Source: Schizophyllum amplum
Taxonomy: Eukaryota > Basidiomycota > Agaricomycetes > Agaricales > Schizophyllaceae
Direction: 5' to 3'
Assembly (NCBI GenBank): GCA_007026445.1
Contig: VDMD01000102.1
Location: forward strand, 18,525 to 82,524
Length of the DNA stretch: 64,000 nucleotides
Position numbers and translations under genes: made by a program. The notes under the pieces were generated by a model. The model did no database searches. It saw only the letters and a list, made by a program, of their open reading frames with translations, and had not been told where the DNA came from. Position 1 is the stretch's first letter, and each line of letters begins with the position of its first letter. Positions 38,885-50,001 of this stretch are shown in pieces.

Positions 38885-39757
38885 TTATCCTTGCCACATC
38901 GCTTGCAGGGCGGGATCCAAAGCCAATGGCGGCTGTTCCGGGGCTTCTGACATCTCCGCGCCCTCGCCCTCCGTCAGCGGCCCATCATCCTGCTCCATGT
39001 TCCCATTGATGCCCTCATCGTCATCCATGTCGTCCCCAAACTCGCCCTCTTCGTCGATATGGTCCTCAGGCGCCGCGGACACCGCCCCCGCCCCCGCGCT
39101 CAGCACGTAGCGGGGGTCGAAACCCAGCTCATCCGGCTCCGGCTGCTCGACGAGCACACGTTCCTTCCACTCGTACTTGTCCGTCTTCTCCAGAATCTGC
39201 GCAACGACAAGCCGGCCGCGCTCCACCCGCCGCTCGTGCGAGCCGCCAATTTCGGCGCACTCCTGGAGGACGTCCTCGTACGTTGTCTTGCGGCTCTTCA
39301 TCCTCGCCGATGGCAGACCACTCAGCACACCGACAGAGCCACGCGTCTCGAGGTGGTCGCATAGGCCGCTGACCGTCGTGCTCTCCTTCTTCAGGATGTC
39401 ATACGTTTGGTTGTGTCGGATGAAAGGCGCGACCTCAGCGTGGAACTGCGGGTCCTCGAGGGCCTTTTTGGGGTGAAGAGCAAGCTTTTCGAAAATGCGC
39501 TCGACGGATGCGTCGCTCGGGCGAGAGCCAGGTTGCGGTGGTACCGCGGCAGCGAGGGAATTTGAGAAGTTGAGCGTCTGCGACAAGAGGAGGTTGTATC
39601 TAGCAAGCAGATCCGGCCAGGGATACATCGCGGGCGCGTCCTGAAGATGTATACTCCCTGCTAGTGCATTGATACTCTCGATTATCTGGTCCGCTCGGTG
39701 GCGCAAGCCCTCCAATTGCGACAAGGGAAGGTCGGTGGGAGGCCGTGTGGTGGACAT
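38885..39757 (-). CDS. MED8: Mediator complex subunit 8 (MED8)
   Basis: Nuclear head-module subunit of the Mediator co-activator of RNA polymerase II. The start at 39757 opens MSTTRPPTDLPLSQLEGLRH. Helical heptads run over RADQIIESINALAGSIHL. MYPWPDLLARYNLLLSQTLN is the family's 'WpxLLxxYnxLLSQ' signature. Later segments are SDASVERIFEKLALHPKKAL and YEDVLQECAEIGGSHERRVE. The C-terminal quarter is acidic and disordered (FGDDMDDDEGINGNMEQDDG), ending in LDPALQAMWQG with the stop at 38885-38887. The frame is continuous without an intron, at 290 residues. It is divergent from the HMG gene, with 261 bp between start codons that likely holds a shared promoter. Identification rests on the WP-LL signature and overall layout; fungal MED8 proteins are weakly conserved. 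Confidence 0.7.
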   Translation of the reverse strand: MSTTRPPTDLPLSQLEGLRHRADQIIESINALAGSIHLQDAPAMYPWPDLLARYNLLLSQTLNFSNSLAAAVPPQPGSRPSDASVERIFEKLALHPKKALEDPQFHAEVAPFIRHNQTYDILKKESTTVSGLCDHLETRGSVGVLSGLPSARMKSRKTTYEDVLQECAEIGGSHERRVERGRLVVAQILEKTDKYEWKERVLVEQPEPDELGFDPRYVLSAGAGAVSAAPEDHIDEEGEFGDDMDDDEGINGNMEQDDGPLTEGEGAEMSEAPEQPPLALDPALQAMWQG

Positions 39758-40018
39758 TGTCTCCTGTCTGCGTGAGCCCGGCTGGAAACTTTCGTAAGAC
39801 AGTTGTGTACTGTTCAAGCTTTGGTCATGTAGTGTCGAGCTCGAAGACGTATCAGCTCAGCGAAGAACCAACATCAGGGCGCGACTTGCAAGTCAAAGTT
39901 CAAGTTTCTCGATTTGACGTCACGCGGCGTGAAACAGGGGTTTTCCCACGGCCACGCATCACCTGCCGTAGCGCGACGCGTTCGCCTGAATCTCTCCTTC
40001 CGCCTCCATCTTCACGCT

Positions 40019-40991
40019 ATGTTCTTTCCCTCACTGGCGTCCGTGGCGCGTATGCGCTTGGGCGCCCTCCCAAGCACGCTGCAGACCGCTGTGCGCCTGC
40101 TTCCTCCTTCCTATGCGCCGGGGGCGCGCGCCTTCACGACCACGACGCGTATCGCATTCCCAACCAAGACCGCCGTAGACCCTGAGGCAAAGCCTCGGAA
40201 GAAGGCTCCCGCCAAGAAGAGCGCAAAGAAGGTCACCACTGCAGAGGCAACGAAGGAGAAGACCGTCAAGGCCAAGAAACCGAAGCCCAAATCCCAAGAA
40301 AAGCTCAAACCCAAGAAGGCGGTTAAGGCGAAGAAACCTGAGCCTTGTGCGTAACTATACCTCTCCGGGACGCTGCGTCGCTTACGTTAAATGCAGTTGT
40401 GGTAACGAAGGACATGATGCCTCCTTCGCGCACTTCTGCCCGTGCAATCTCTCTGTATTTCCAGGAGAAGTACCTCCGCGAAGGCAAGCCTTCGAGCCGG
40501 ACAGAGGCGCAGGACATGATGCGCGCTGGCGCAGCGGAATTTAATCAGCTGCCGGAGTCGGAGAAACTGGTGCGTTGTTGACCCCTACGCCAGTGCGCGT
40601 ACACTGACCGGTTGAGCGCACGCAGACATACTCCGCGGCGGCGGCGAAGCTGGGAGAGGAGCGTCGGGCAGCGTACGACGAATGGGCGAAGCGGCCGGAC
40701 GCGGCGAAGATTCTGCGGACGCTCAACGCGCGACGTCGGAAGCGCGGCCAGTTGCGATTGTACATACCCGTTGCGCTGCGCAAGAAGACGCCACCCAACG
40801 CGTATACCTTGTTCGTCAAAGACTTCTGTTCCGGAGGAAGTCAGCTGGGGCGGAGCTCGGTGTTCTCCGCGGCGGGGGCTCAGTGGAAGACTCTTCCAGC
40901 CGACGAGAAGCAGAAGTACACCGATCGCGCGGTACTGGAGAAGGAGAGGCTCATGAAGGAACACCTGGTAGACAACGCACATGCAGCTTGA
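40019..40991 (+). CDS. Mitochondrial protein with two HMG boxes (Abf2/TFAM-like)
   Basis: Predicted mitochondrial DNA-packaging protein. The start at 40019 gives MFFPSLASVARMRLGALPST, with basic residues and no acids for about 50 positions, a typical import signal. A lysine/proline/alanine linker follows (KKAPAKKSAKKVTTAEATKE and KAKKPKPKSQEKLKPKKAVK). Two introns near 40348-40403 and 40570-40625 join the first box: PPSRTSARAISLYFQEKYLR, AGAAEFNQLPESEKL, TYSAAAAKLGEERRAAYDEW. The second box is KKTPPNAYTLFVKDFCSGG, GAQWKTLPADEKQKYTDRAV, ending HLVDNAHAA with the stop at 40989-40991. Two boxes joined by a short basic linker is the Abf2/TFAM arrangement. Role in nucleoid compaction is inferred from that plus the import signal. 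The basic linker before box 1 is longer than in yeast Abf2. Confidence 0.82.
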
Positions 40992-41462
40992 CGAAGATCT
41001 TCCTACTTATACCAGCAACCGATCCCTTAATCTGTCGTGATTCTTGCATGTCGCTCATTTGGTTGACGTCCTTCCGCGCCCCTTGTGTAGCTCAACACTA
41101 TGTTTCTTATATCGCGCTAACAGAGGTGGTCCGTTCAAGTCTGTTTGATTCTTTACGAACATGGCACTTAAGACTATGTATTTCTACTTCATTCGACCGA
41201 GATTTGCAAGTCTATCCGTGAAAGACTGAGCGGCAGCCAACTCACATGTATCCCCGTATGGCAGGCCTTGTTCTCCATTTTCTGGTCTACGCGTCATGTT
41301 CAAGTTGTCTCGAACGGTCACTTCGACTTGCAGGATGCCAACGCCGTATCTTGCTACCATTGTTGATACTTCATTATGAACTGAACGCGGTCTGGGTGTC
41401 TATTATCGCTCGAGGATGCATCATGGGGAACTCCCCAATTCCGTGTCGTGTGGATGCTAAGA

Positions 41463-42302
41463 ACTAAACGCTATTCCCCCAACGCGTTCAGCATCACGTG
41501 ACCCTTCCCACGCCGAGCGAGAGATGCGCCTTGCGCACCATGCAAGGATAGGTTTGCTTACCACATGTACTGCAGCTAAGGAAGACATATATAAGGTGGT
41601 ATGAACCTTCAGTAGCAGCTCAGAAAACTGGCACGGCTGAGTGGCAGCCACCAGCTCTTTGTACATAGGTCTTGGCCACACTCCACTGTACGTGGTTGTT
41701 TAGCGTAACGGGCCGACACGTCGGCCATGGGACTGCGTGGGTTCGATCCCTGCCGTACAATTTTTAGTTTACGTCCAGTTTTTGTTGCTGGAACCTGTTG
41801 CGTCGGTCCACATTGTCCCCTAGAACAACCGCGCACCACCTTTACCATTTAAATTTTCAGCCGTTTTGTCGCGAGTCAAGAAATGGGAACTTTCTCTGCG
41901 TACTCGGCAAAGTCCGAGGGTGATGCGCCCCGACGGCGTTGACGGGTGGTAAGAGCCTCGATGCCAACAAGCCCCATAGTACTTACACGACATACGGGTA
42001 TACTCACCGCACCCGCTGTGCTCTTCTTCGGTTAGTCTTGCGGTCGCAGAGGCCCTTCAGACCCGTTCGACTTGTGTTTGACCTGCATAAACAACCGATA
42101 TATAATTTGACTCGGTGGACCTTGGAGCCGATACTTCTTCAAAAGCTTCCAAATAGGTGTCTCATTTCGTATGTAGACTGAGGCGGAAAAGCAACGCGAG
42201 GGCGAAGCTTAGCATGACTCGGCCGTCGCACGGCTAAGTCAGAGTATGTGGCGTGGGAAGAAGTCACGTGATGCTGAACGCGTTGGGGGAATAGCGTTTA
42301 GT
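41463..42302. mobile_element. 840-bp non-autonomous Mutator-like element with 9-bp target duplication
   Basis: The ends are inverted copies beginning ACTAAACGCTATTCCCCC. About 40 bp are identical, and the match continues with a few differences through TTCCCACGCC. The nine bases ATGCTAAGA stand immediately outside both ends (41454-41462 and 42303-42311) as a perfect direct repeat. Nine-base target duplications and long terminal repeats are characteristic of Mutator/MULE elements. There is no transposase reading frame. The interior has a TATA-like sequence near 41588 and RNA polymerase III-type boxes at about 41700 and 41739. Confidence 0.88.
41687..41765 (+). other. tRNA-like sequence with polymerase III A and B boxes (not a standard tRNA)
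   Basis: TAGCGTAACGGG at 41701-41712 resembles an A box. GGTTCGATCCC at 41740-41750 is a good B box inside a T-arm (GTGGG, loop TTCGATC, CCTGC). TGTACG at 41687 pairs with CGTACA at 41754-41759, and a T5 run at 41761 could end transcription. The space between the boxes is too short for a normal anticodon arm and variable loop, so this is a tRNA relic or tRNA-derived promoter rather than a working tRNA gene. Confidence 0.4.
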
Positions 42303-42907
42303 ATGCTAAGACGAGGGCGGCATGTATGAAGATGTACCGAGCTTGAAGTTGAAGCAGCCTGGAAGCAGCTGTATGATATCTCAGCTGTGTACATTTCAGG
42401 TGCGTCCACTGCGCCCTTCGAGCCGTCTTGCGTCTCACATTCAATTTAGGCAGCTGCTATCGCGCCATGGACCCCGTTTCATGCCTTTACTCCTTGCAAT
42501 GTCCACACATGCCGCCCAAGCTGTGATCATAATTCCGAAGAAGAAATCATGAAATGCACCTGCTGGGAACGACTGTCGAGGAGGGGAGCGGGCTGTCCAC
42601 CAAGAGACCAGCGCGTGTATCCTCCACCTCGACTCTGAACGCCGCAGTGCAGTAGCTGAGCGCTGGGTCCTTGTATTGCACGTGGCGGTGCGGAATGCTT
42701 GCCGCCCGCTCCGCACCCCGTCTCGCCCACGGCCGACGCGGTGACCCTCTCAGTCAGCTCAGCTGAACGAACGATAGCTTATCTTCTATCAATACAGTGA
42801 TCAGGCGGACTTCTGCGGAATGAGGACGACTCTTATCCCTCTCGAGGCCGTGGCCTTGACCCCCGTTCTCCCCATAAGAGTCGCAACTGTTTAACAGCAC
42901 ACACGCC

Positions 42908-44733
42908 ATGTCCATGTTCTCCTACCTCTTCGGAAACAAAACCCCCGCGAACGAAACCAAGGAAGACATGGGAGGATCGTCCAAAGCCGACGTGTGTCCG
43001 AATGCGGCGCGTCTCCCGCTCGCGGAGGGCATGTCTCTCTCGCAGTGGTTGCAGAACGTGCGGGGCAACCCTTTGCTGGACCACAGGACGACGGGGGAGC
43101 TGCCCCAGGAGGCGGACGTTGTGATCATCGGATCTGGGGTGCGTGGAACGAGAACGCGACCGCGGACGCGAAGCTGATCGTGATCGCAGGTGTCTGGCGC
43201 GACTACCGCGCTCGCCCTGATGCAGAGCCAGACGCCGCCGAAGAGTATAGTAATGCTGGAAGCACGAGAGTTGTGTAGTGGCGCGACTGGGCGGAATGCG
43301 GGGCATTGCAAACCGGATCAGGTGTGTGAAGCGTAGTAATCTCTGACTGAGTACTAAATCGTCGCAGTGGCGGGGCTTCGTCAAGTACCAGCAGAGGTTT
43401 GGGACTGAGCAGGCATTGAAAGTCAGTACGTCCAGACGCGTATCATGCACAGACGTCTCATCGTTCGCAGATCCTTGCAAACGAGCAGGAGACATGGGAG
43501 AAGATCGTCGCGTATGTGAAGGAGCATAATGTAGACTGCGACCTCTGGGTCGGGAAGACGGTGCGTGATACGCATATGTACATCGTGCAGATGCTGATGG
43601 TGATCCAGCTGGACGTCCCCGTTACCGACGAGGTCGCGGAGGCAACTGCGATAATTTATGAGGCCTGCAAAGCAGCTGGAGGGCCGGTCGACAAAGTGGA
43701 GGTCATCACGGACAAGGCGGAGGCCGTGAAAGTGCGTGTCTAGTCCACCGTAGCGATCTACCTGCTGACTGTTTCCTCTAGCGCTCTCGCATCAAGAGCG
43801 CATGCGCCGTATACGCATGGGACGCCTCAACACTCTATCCCTGGAAGCTGGTCGCGCACGTCGTCAAGCGCTGCATCGACATGGGCGTCAACCTGCAAAC
43901 CTGGACACCCGCCCTCTCCGTCACCGAATCCGCCGACAAGCCCGGGCAATGGGTCGTGGTCACCGACCGCGGCTCCATCACGACTCCGTCCGTCGTGCAC
44001 TGCACCAACGCCTACGCAGCTGCTCTGCTGCCCGAGTTCAACAACGTCATCCTGCCCACGCCGCACATGTGCAACCGCGCCATCCCGACGCGCAAGTGGT
44101 CCGGAGGCGGCGCGTTGCAGAACTCGTACGGCGTGCTGCTTCCGGGGGGCGCGATGTTCTCGATCAACCCGCGGTGCACAGCGGACGGTGTGGTGCTGTT
44201 CGGCGGGAGCAATCCGGGGCAGGACGCCCTGCACAAGTATCTGGACGAGAACCCGGACAGGCGCACGCACGACTCGTTGTCGAACTTTGAGCCTGTAACG
44301 AAGCCGGTGCGCGATTTCACGCAGACCGAGTTCGAGGGGTGGGGGACGCAGTTCGCTGCTGGCGAGGGGTACGACTACTCATGGAGTGGTATCATCGGGG
44401 CGGTGAGTGGCTCGATGACTGCTGAGACAACATGTCATTGAACTCGCTATCAGAGCGCTGACGGCGTGCCGTACGTTGGTGCGGTACCAGGAAAAAAGGG
44501 GCAGTGGATCTGCGCAGGGCACAATGGGCACGGCATGGTGAGTAGCATCTGGATCACTGCATCAGGGTTTGTGACTGACCCATTTACAGGCGCGCGTCTT
44601 CACTTGCGGTCCCGCTCTTGCGAAGCTCATGCAGGGCGCCACGTGGGCAGAAGCGGGCTTGCCGGAGGTTTTCGAGCTTACTGAGGAGCGATTGGCACGG
44701 TTGCAGAAGGTGGACTTCAAGTGGCGCATCTGA
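42908..44733 (+). CDS. DadA/DAO-type FAD-dependent oxidoreductase
   Basis: Flavoenzyme of the D-amino-acid-oxidase/glycine-oxidase superfamily (FAD-dependent oxidoreductase, DAO fold), probably oxidising a C-N bond of an amino acid or amine; the substrate is unknown. The start at 42908 gives MSMFSYLFGNKTPANETKED. ADVVIIGSG joins across an intron to VSGATTALALMQSQTPPKSI, forming the N-terminal dinucleotide fold GSGVSG. MLEARELCSGATGRNAGHCK is the flavin-contacting loop typical of fungal members. Later segments are WRGFVKYQQRFGTEQALK, KSACAVYAWDASTLYPWKLV, VVHCTNAYAAALLPEFNNVI, MFSINPRCTADGVVLFGGSN, YDYSWSGIIGASADGVPYVG and WICAGHNGHGMARVFTCGPA, the last being the C-terminal FAD-binding motif. 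It ends in VDFKWRI with the stop at 44731-44733. About eight short introns, all in frame; no disruption. No signal peptide is visible. Confidence 0.9.
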
Positions 44734-45504
44734 GAGGGGTATCAGGTAGGGTAAACATTGTCCAGAATTCACAGCAGCATCGTTTAGATGATCGTGTACA
44801 ATACATTGTTGTATTTTGTGCATCAGAGCTGTTGGGTCGAGATCGTTGGCAAAGGTGAGGGGAAGAGGCTAGCAGATTGTCAGCACCTCGACGAGGTAGC
44901 GCACGTTGATGTTTACCTGAAGAGAAATGTGTGCTCGGTATGCCGACTCTTGTACGCAGGTCCATTCATTTATTGACCATCAGTCTTAGGTGACCCAAGC
45001 TCCAATACCGAGTACTCACCCACTCTAGTCGTGCATGGCCGCACTAGGCCAGTCCCAACTCTTCAAATCGATGCAAGCCCGACTCTACATTCGCCGATCC
45101 AAAAGTACGTGCAGATCAGCTGTGAACTTATGCTGACACGAGCATGCATGCGCAGACATATACGACTTTCTTTGTCCGTTTAACTTCACGTCCCAAATCG
45201 GGCAAAAACATGAACATCGCAAAGGCTACCCCACGTGCACAACAAAGGAACAGCGTGCGCCATGACATTCCTAAAGCAGGTCAATAGCCCGGAGCGGTGT
45301 TAACATGTCAGCAATCGCGCAGGGGACGAACCCATCTCTGGTCTTTGACTGTTCACAAACGGTGTCCCAAACGGCGCTACGGGTCAGCCCGCCTGGCCTC
45401 TGCCGGGGTATATAACGGAGGCGCCCCAGATGACGGTTCCTTGCCTCGCTCTGGAACCCACCTTCCTTACCACCGGTTGCATTTCTCATCATTGCACTAA
45501 CGCG
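44734..45504. other. Promoter region of zinc-finger copy 2
   Basis: It contains the 22-base TATA core at 45395-45416 shared with zinc-finger copy 1. Upstream of it, to about 45340, there are short matches to the copy 1 promoter (gttcac, cccaaa, cggc in the same order). The remainder shows nothing. Confidence 0.5.
45395..45416 (+). promoter_or_regulatory. TATA promoter core of zinc-finger copy 2
   Basis: Reads GGCCTCTGCC followed by GGGGTATATAAC, identical to the copy at 15456-15477 on the other strand. It is about 95 bp from the start codon. Confidence 0.8.
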
Positions 45505-46778
45505 ATGCCCTCAACTCCACGCAAGAGCAAGGAGACTCCGGCGCGACTGCAATTGTCGCCAACGGTGCGTGATTATTTCTCTTGTCGAGCGTGTCTGATA
45601 CCTTCCAGGGCTACGCGCGGGTCAAGGATGCGTTCCGTCTATTCGATAGCTCTCCTGCTCCTCAAGAGCCGGCGGGGGGCTTTGGCAATGACATCCTGGT
45701 CGAAGACCATGCCCTCGACTACCTACCACCCGAGCATTATCACGCTTATGCGGGTACCATTGCGCACGCCCTCATTGACAGCACGCCGCGCCGTCTTCGC
45801 CGCCTCGAGAACAATGAGAGCATCGGAAATCTCTTCGACGAACTTGCACAGGGAACAAACAGAGCGTTCATATCTCGATCGCCCACGGAGAACAGTGAGG
45901 TTACGGCGGAGACACCGTTCGGAGCTGCCTTTGGGAGACTAGGGGAGACATCCGACAACAACTCAGACTCCGATGCTGGCAGCGGTGTTCCTGACTCCGA
46001 AGGCGACCCCAACGACTCCTACGAGGACGAGGACGACGACATCGACCAGGACGAGATCGCCTCCGACGATGAGAACGATTCGGAAAGCGACTTCAACGAC
46101 GGACTGGAAGGCGGCAGCGACGATGGCCTAGACGAAGACTACGCACCCTCTCGTAGACCGACTGCGGCATCGTCCCGCGCAATTCGTCGCGGAACCCGCG
46201 CACCCCGCGCACCCCTCTCTCCCAACAAGTCGGTCGCAAACATCCCAGCGACGTCTACCTCCTCCCGCAAGCGAAAGGGTAACACCTCGTCTGGTCGGCC
46301 GTCCAAAATCTTCAAGGGCAACCCCGACATGTCCCTGAAGGAAGTGGCTCAGGTGTTACGCCAGATCACCCGCAAGGCGGTAGCCGTAGCGGAGTTCATC
46401 AAGAACCAGACGCCTGTCCAAGACAAGGCAACCAAGAAGTACATCTGCTTCTGGGACGACAAGTGCGGCCAAATGTCTGCTTCCGCCGGCGAGTGTCGGC
46501 GCCACGTCTTTCAACACTCGAAGCTGTCTGCCACTCTCTGTCTCGCTTGCGGTATAGCTATTTGTCGGAAGGACGCTTTGCATCGGCACTTCCGGAACAA
46601 ATCCTATCCACGGTGCCAAGCGATTCACGACGAACGCGCGGACAAGGCGGGTCTGCCACGCATCTTCGAGGTGCACAAGCCCACTAAGGAGTTTCCCGTT
46701 ACTAAGTTCGAAGCTGCTGCTGACAGGCTGGAGAACCTTGGGAAGCCTGCAGTCAAGGTCGAGACATCTCGACGCTGA
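45505..46778 (+). CDS. Acidic zinc-finger protein, copy 2
   Basis: A 409-residue protein from two exons (45505-45564 and 45609-46778). Exon 1 encodes MPSTPRKSKETPARLQLSPT, with the same phase and the same GTGCGT donor as copy 1. Exon 2 opens GYARVKDAFRLFDSSPAPQE and has ILVEDHALDYLPPEHYHAY, HALIDSTPRRLRRLENNES, an Asp/Glu-rich tract (about 46015-46135), and a basic region (TSSRKRKGNTSSGRPSKIFK). Two Cys/His units follow: CFWDDKC with ECRRHVFQH, and CLACGIAICRKDALHRHFRN with a following SYPRC. The end, FPVTKFEAAADRLENLGKPA, aligns with the end of copy 1. The stop is at 46776-46778. Composition suggests a nuclear protein. No named family was recognised. The two copies are on opposite strands about 30 kb apart and have diverged strongly in the acidic tract. 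Confidence 0.85.
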
Positions 46779-47035
46779 ACGCTGAACACTATCCATCATC
46801 AATGCGCAGCTCGCCCGCTGACGTTGACGATACTCATGACATGACTTGATCCCCACTGTTAGCTATGATTGTATTATAATTCGCGCAGGCCCGGAGCCTG
46901 CCGCGCTGCCCATCGAATGCATGTTCTATTCACGAAAGAACTGGTACTTGAGTCTTGAGTCTACTGAGATACAAAAACATAACTTCAAATCTTCAACTGG
47001 GAATCGCGATCAGCTTACACGTTCCGCGTGCGTCG

Positions 47036-48654
47036 CTACCGGACAATGCAGTTTGGCTCCTGCACACCGTTCACCAAGCTGGCGCGCTCGACGATCCGTA
47101 GCCTCTCGGAAGCCGACATACTGCCCTCTTCCACAGTTTCCACCCCGCCTGCAAGTATACCAACGCGCATCATCGACAGTAACTGGCGAGATAAGCGACG
47201 TGAGTGACCATTTCTCAGCACTGAAGCACACTCACGTTGTGGGCGGCATTTGAATGAGCGTATACACCACCGAAGAAGGCGGCAGTCATGTCCTTGCCCG
47301 AATTTCTAGCGAGGATCTCCCTGCCACCAGGATGATCATCCGTGAAGGAAGAGACGTCGTGGATGAAGCCAGCCACGAGCACGACGGTGCGTTCCCGCGA
47401 CTGCTCCTGGACTTTTGGCGATTTGTCAGCCTACTTGTGACTCAACGCCGCAAATTGTTAAACGCACATGTACTCCAGCTGACGATAGGCAGTTGCTCCG
47501 ACGGGATGGGCCACTCGAGGGCGTCCTGCACCTCCTTGAGTGACTTGAGCTTCATCGCGAGCGCGCCCTTCCTGATCTCGTTGCTCGGGAACACGCGCAG
47601 GCCTGTCGCCAACCGAAGCCGGCCACAGAGCGCGATGAACCACTTCGTGGGTCGTACTGGTACCACAGAAAGGCATTGCGATAGTCCATAGGGAACTGGT
47701 GGTGGAAATTGTGATATCCTTCACCCATGGTCAGGATAGCAGAGAGGAGATGGTCCCTTGGCGTCAGACGGTCGTCGTAGGGTTGCTCCCCGAGGTAATG
47801 TGCAATAGAGTTGATACAGAATGTGCTCTGGCGTATCGTCAGGATAGGATGGACATCGTGAATACACTCATCAAAACACATACGTGATGGGCAACAGTAA
47901 GCCGCAAGCAGGCGGCGATGCAGAAACCTCCGACGAGATCCGACCAAAGCAAGGCGGGTACCAGAGTCGGGACGAAAAAAGCGAAGATCAACATGAGCGA
48001 GAAGTAGCAACGGTGCTGCCACTGCACAATCGGGTCGTTCTTGAGGTCCGACAGGTCAACATGGCCAGCGTGCAAGTCGGTCTTGACCAGCATCCACCCA
48101 ATGTGGGTCCAGAGGACGCCGCGACCCGAGTTGTATGGATCAAGCTCGGTGTCCGTGTATCGATGATGGGAACGATGGCTACACGCTTGTTATGAAGACC
48201 TCACGATGAAAAGATGGTGTGAGCGTACCTCCGTGCCCACCAGTATACAGAGCCCTGCGCGGCGCTCGTGCCTCCAAATAAGAGAAAGTACTGAAGAAGG
48301 GTGCTTGCCCTGTATGATCTATGAGACCACAGCCGGTGATAACCTAGCGAAGCGGCATCCATTCAGTCGGAGGATCGCCCGCAGTTAAAGCGCTCGTCGT
48401 ACCGGCTGTTATTCCTGCGATGCTCGATGAGTCGCACGATCTCAAGGCTTATGGAACGTCGGCGCACCTAGCATCGAGAACACATAGTATGCAATTGAGA
48501 AAGCGACCGTCGCAGGATGCAGGGCGTAGTTGCAGAGCCCGTACACCGCGATCGCAGGTGTGATCGCCAGGACATAGACGTTGAACCACCTGATGCCCTT
48601 GATCGGTGGGAAGCCTGCGAGAAGAGACGAAGTGACAGATCGATACCACATCAT
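47036..48654 (-). CDS. OLE1: Delta9 acyl-CoA (stearoyl-CoA) desaturase with cytochrome b5 domain
   Basis: ER membrane enzyme that introduces the first double bond into palmitoyl- and stearoyl-CoA. The start at 48654 ([20 protein letters not shown]) lies about 100 bp from a minus-strand TATA (about 48756-48762). Membrane segment [20 protein letters not shown] follows. The conserved [11 protein letters not shown] box 1 is assembled through a 12-nt micro-exon (48403-48414). Box 2 is [20 protein letters not shown], then [20 protein letters not shown]. The second hydrophobic pair is [19 protein letters not shown], then [20 protein letters not shown], and box 3 is [19 protein letters not shown]. 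The C-terminal cytochrome b5 domain has [20 protein letters not shown], the DDHPGG haem motif, and [11 protein letters not shown]. It ends in VQEPNCIVR at 47036. All three histidine boxes and the b5 haem site are present. The N-terminus is short for the family, so an upstream start cannot be excluded. Confidence 0.9.
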
Positions 48655-50001
48655 GAACACAGCGAAGGTATGGGTGGCCCGCGAATGTCGGCGGAGGGAA
48701 GGAGGATGCCAGGAGGACAAGCGACGAGCGGGCGAGGACGATGGTCATCATCGCCTTATAAGCTCCATCATGGCTCGCGCATGTGGAGATCCGCATGTTC
48801 GCAGCGTTAGCTAAACTGTCGGCGGATTGCTCCGAGCAAAGTCGAAAGAATGCGCACCCCTGGGACTCGGCGTCACCTGCGTGCCCGCCCCGAAGGATGG
48901 CGGCGATATCAAGGCGCAAAGCCCTGCATACTGCGGTCATGGAGCCATCTATGGGCAAAGCCGCGCGAAAGGCACAATGATATTAGCTCACCCTCCGTAA
49001 CATTGCATGTCGTTATTGTTCGGTGCTTGAAGATGAAGGCGACATGAAGGCAGGGTCCCGCGCGGCGGTATTGCAAAAGAAAACAAGTCGAACCGAGATC
49101 TGAGTCACTTCAGAGTCACTGCCCCTGCTCGATGCGGAGACGGGCCAGTGGCGATGCCACGGGGCACGGGCAGGTGTTGTTTCCTTGAGTATGTATCGAC
49201 GGCAATCATGGCGAAGCGCCACAGGAATCGCGACAACAATCCGGTTTCGAAGGGACTGAAGATGGATAATTGTCACACGCCACCCCAACTGCTCGCAATG
49301 TATGTACACACCGTATGATATCCTGAGAGCGGTCAATGTACAGCTATGGATCGTTCGTGGGTCTCATCGGAAGCGCATCAAGCCGCCACTCAGTGCCAGG
49401 TCAGTTCGTTTACTGACTCGATTGAAGCCTGAGTGCAGCCAATATGCCTATCCGGTCAATATCCGGGGCCCGTAGGTCGCCGCCAGTTCTCCGCGTGTTA
49501 TTCAGGAATGGGGTCTCTGTCTGGCGCGCACGGCGAGCGAAGGGTGCACTGGTCAAATTTGAGACAAAATCAGAACAAGAAGTACGGGCTTGATCGAACG
49601 AAGGTGCTCACGATAGACTCGAGTGGACGTGGTCGATGTCGCTACGGGATAACATCACACGCCGCAGCCCATCGCGACCTCCCCTCAATCTAGGGCGCGA
49701 ACGTCCTAGAGTAATTATACTCCTGCAGGGGTCGAAAGAAGCAGGTACGGGTGGTGCCGTCGAGCTTGCAACTGCGAGTGTGGTGCCGTGCAGATGTTGT
49801 AGCACATATACTCATCTTCCTGAACTTCCACATCGGAGACACAGGCATGTCGCGAGGGCAGGTGGAATTAGGGCCACGGAATATACGATATGGTGCACAA
49901 TGCAATGTACGGGATTCTCTGAACGAAGTCAACATCAAAAGAGGGTGGCAAGAATGAAGACGCGACGTACATCCAAGAAGAGGGGAGAACATGCGAATAA
50001 T
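48655..50001. other. Desaturase promoter and 3' flank of the palmitoyltransferase subunit gene
   Basis: Contains the TATA of the desaturase near 48756. No other feature was found over 1.3 kb; open frames on both strands here have no protein-like pattern. Confidence 0.45.

Larger units (their letters stand above)
40992..42907. other. Intergenic region containing a Mutator-like inverted-repeat element
   Basis: No gene. It is dominated by the 840-bp element at 41463-42302. Flanks 40992-41453 and 42312-42907 show nothing recognisable beyond promoter sequence for the downstream oxidoreductase. Confidence 0.6.

Noticed and set aside
41687..41765. A functional tRNA gene
   Set aside because: The T-arm and acceptor pairing are good, but no five-pair anticodon stem with a seven-base loop can be placed and the distance between the A and B boxes is too short.
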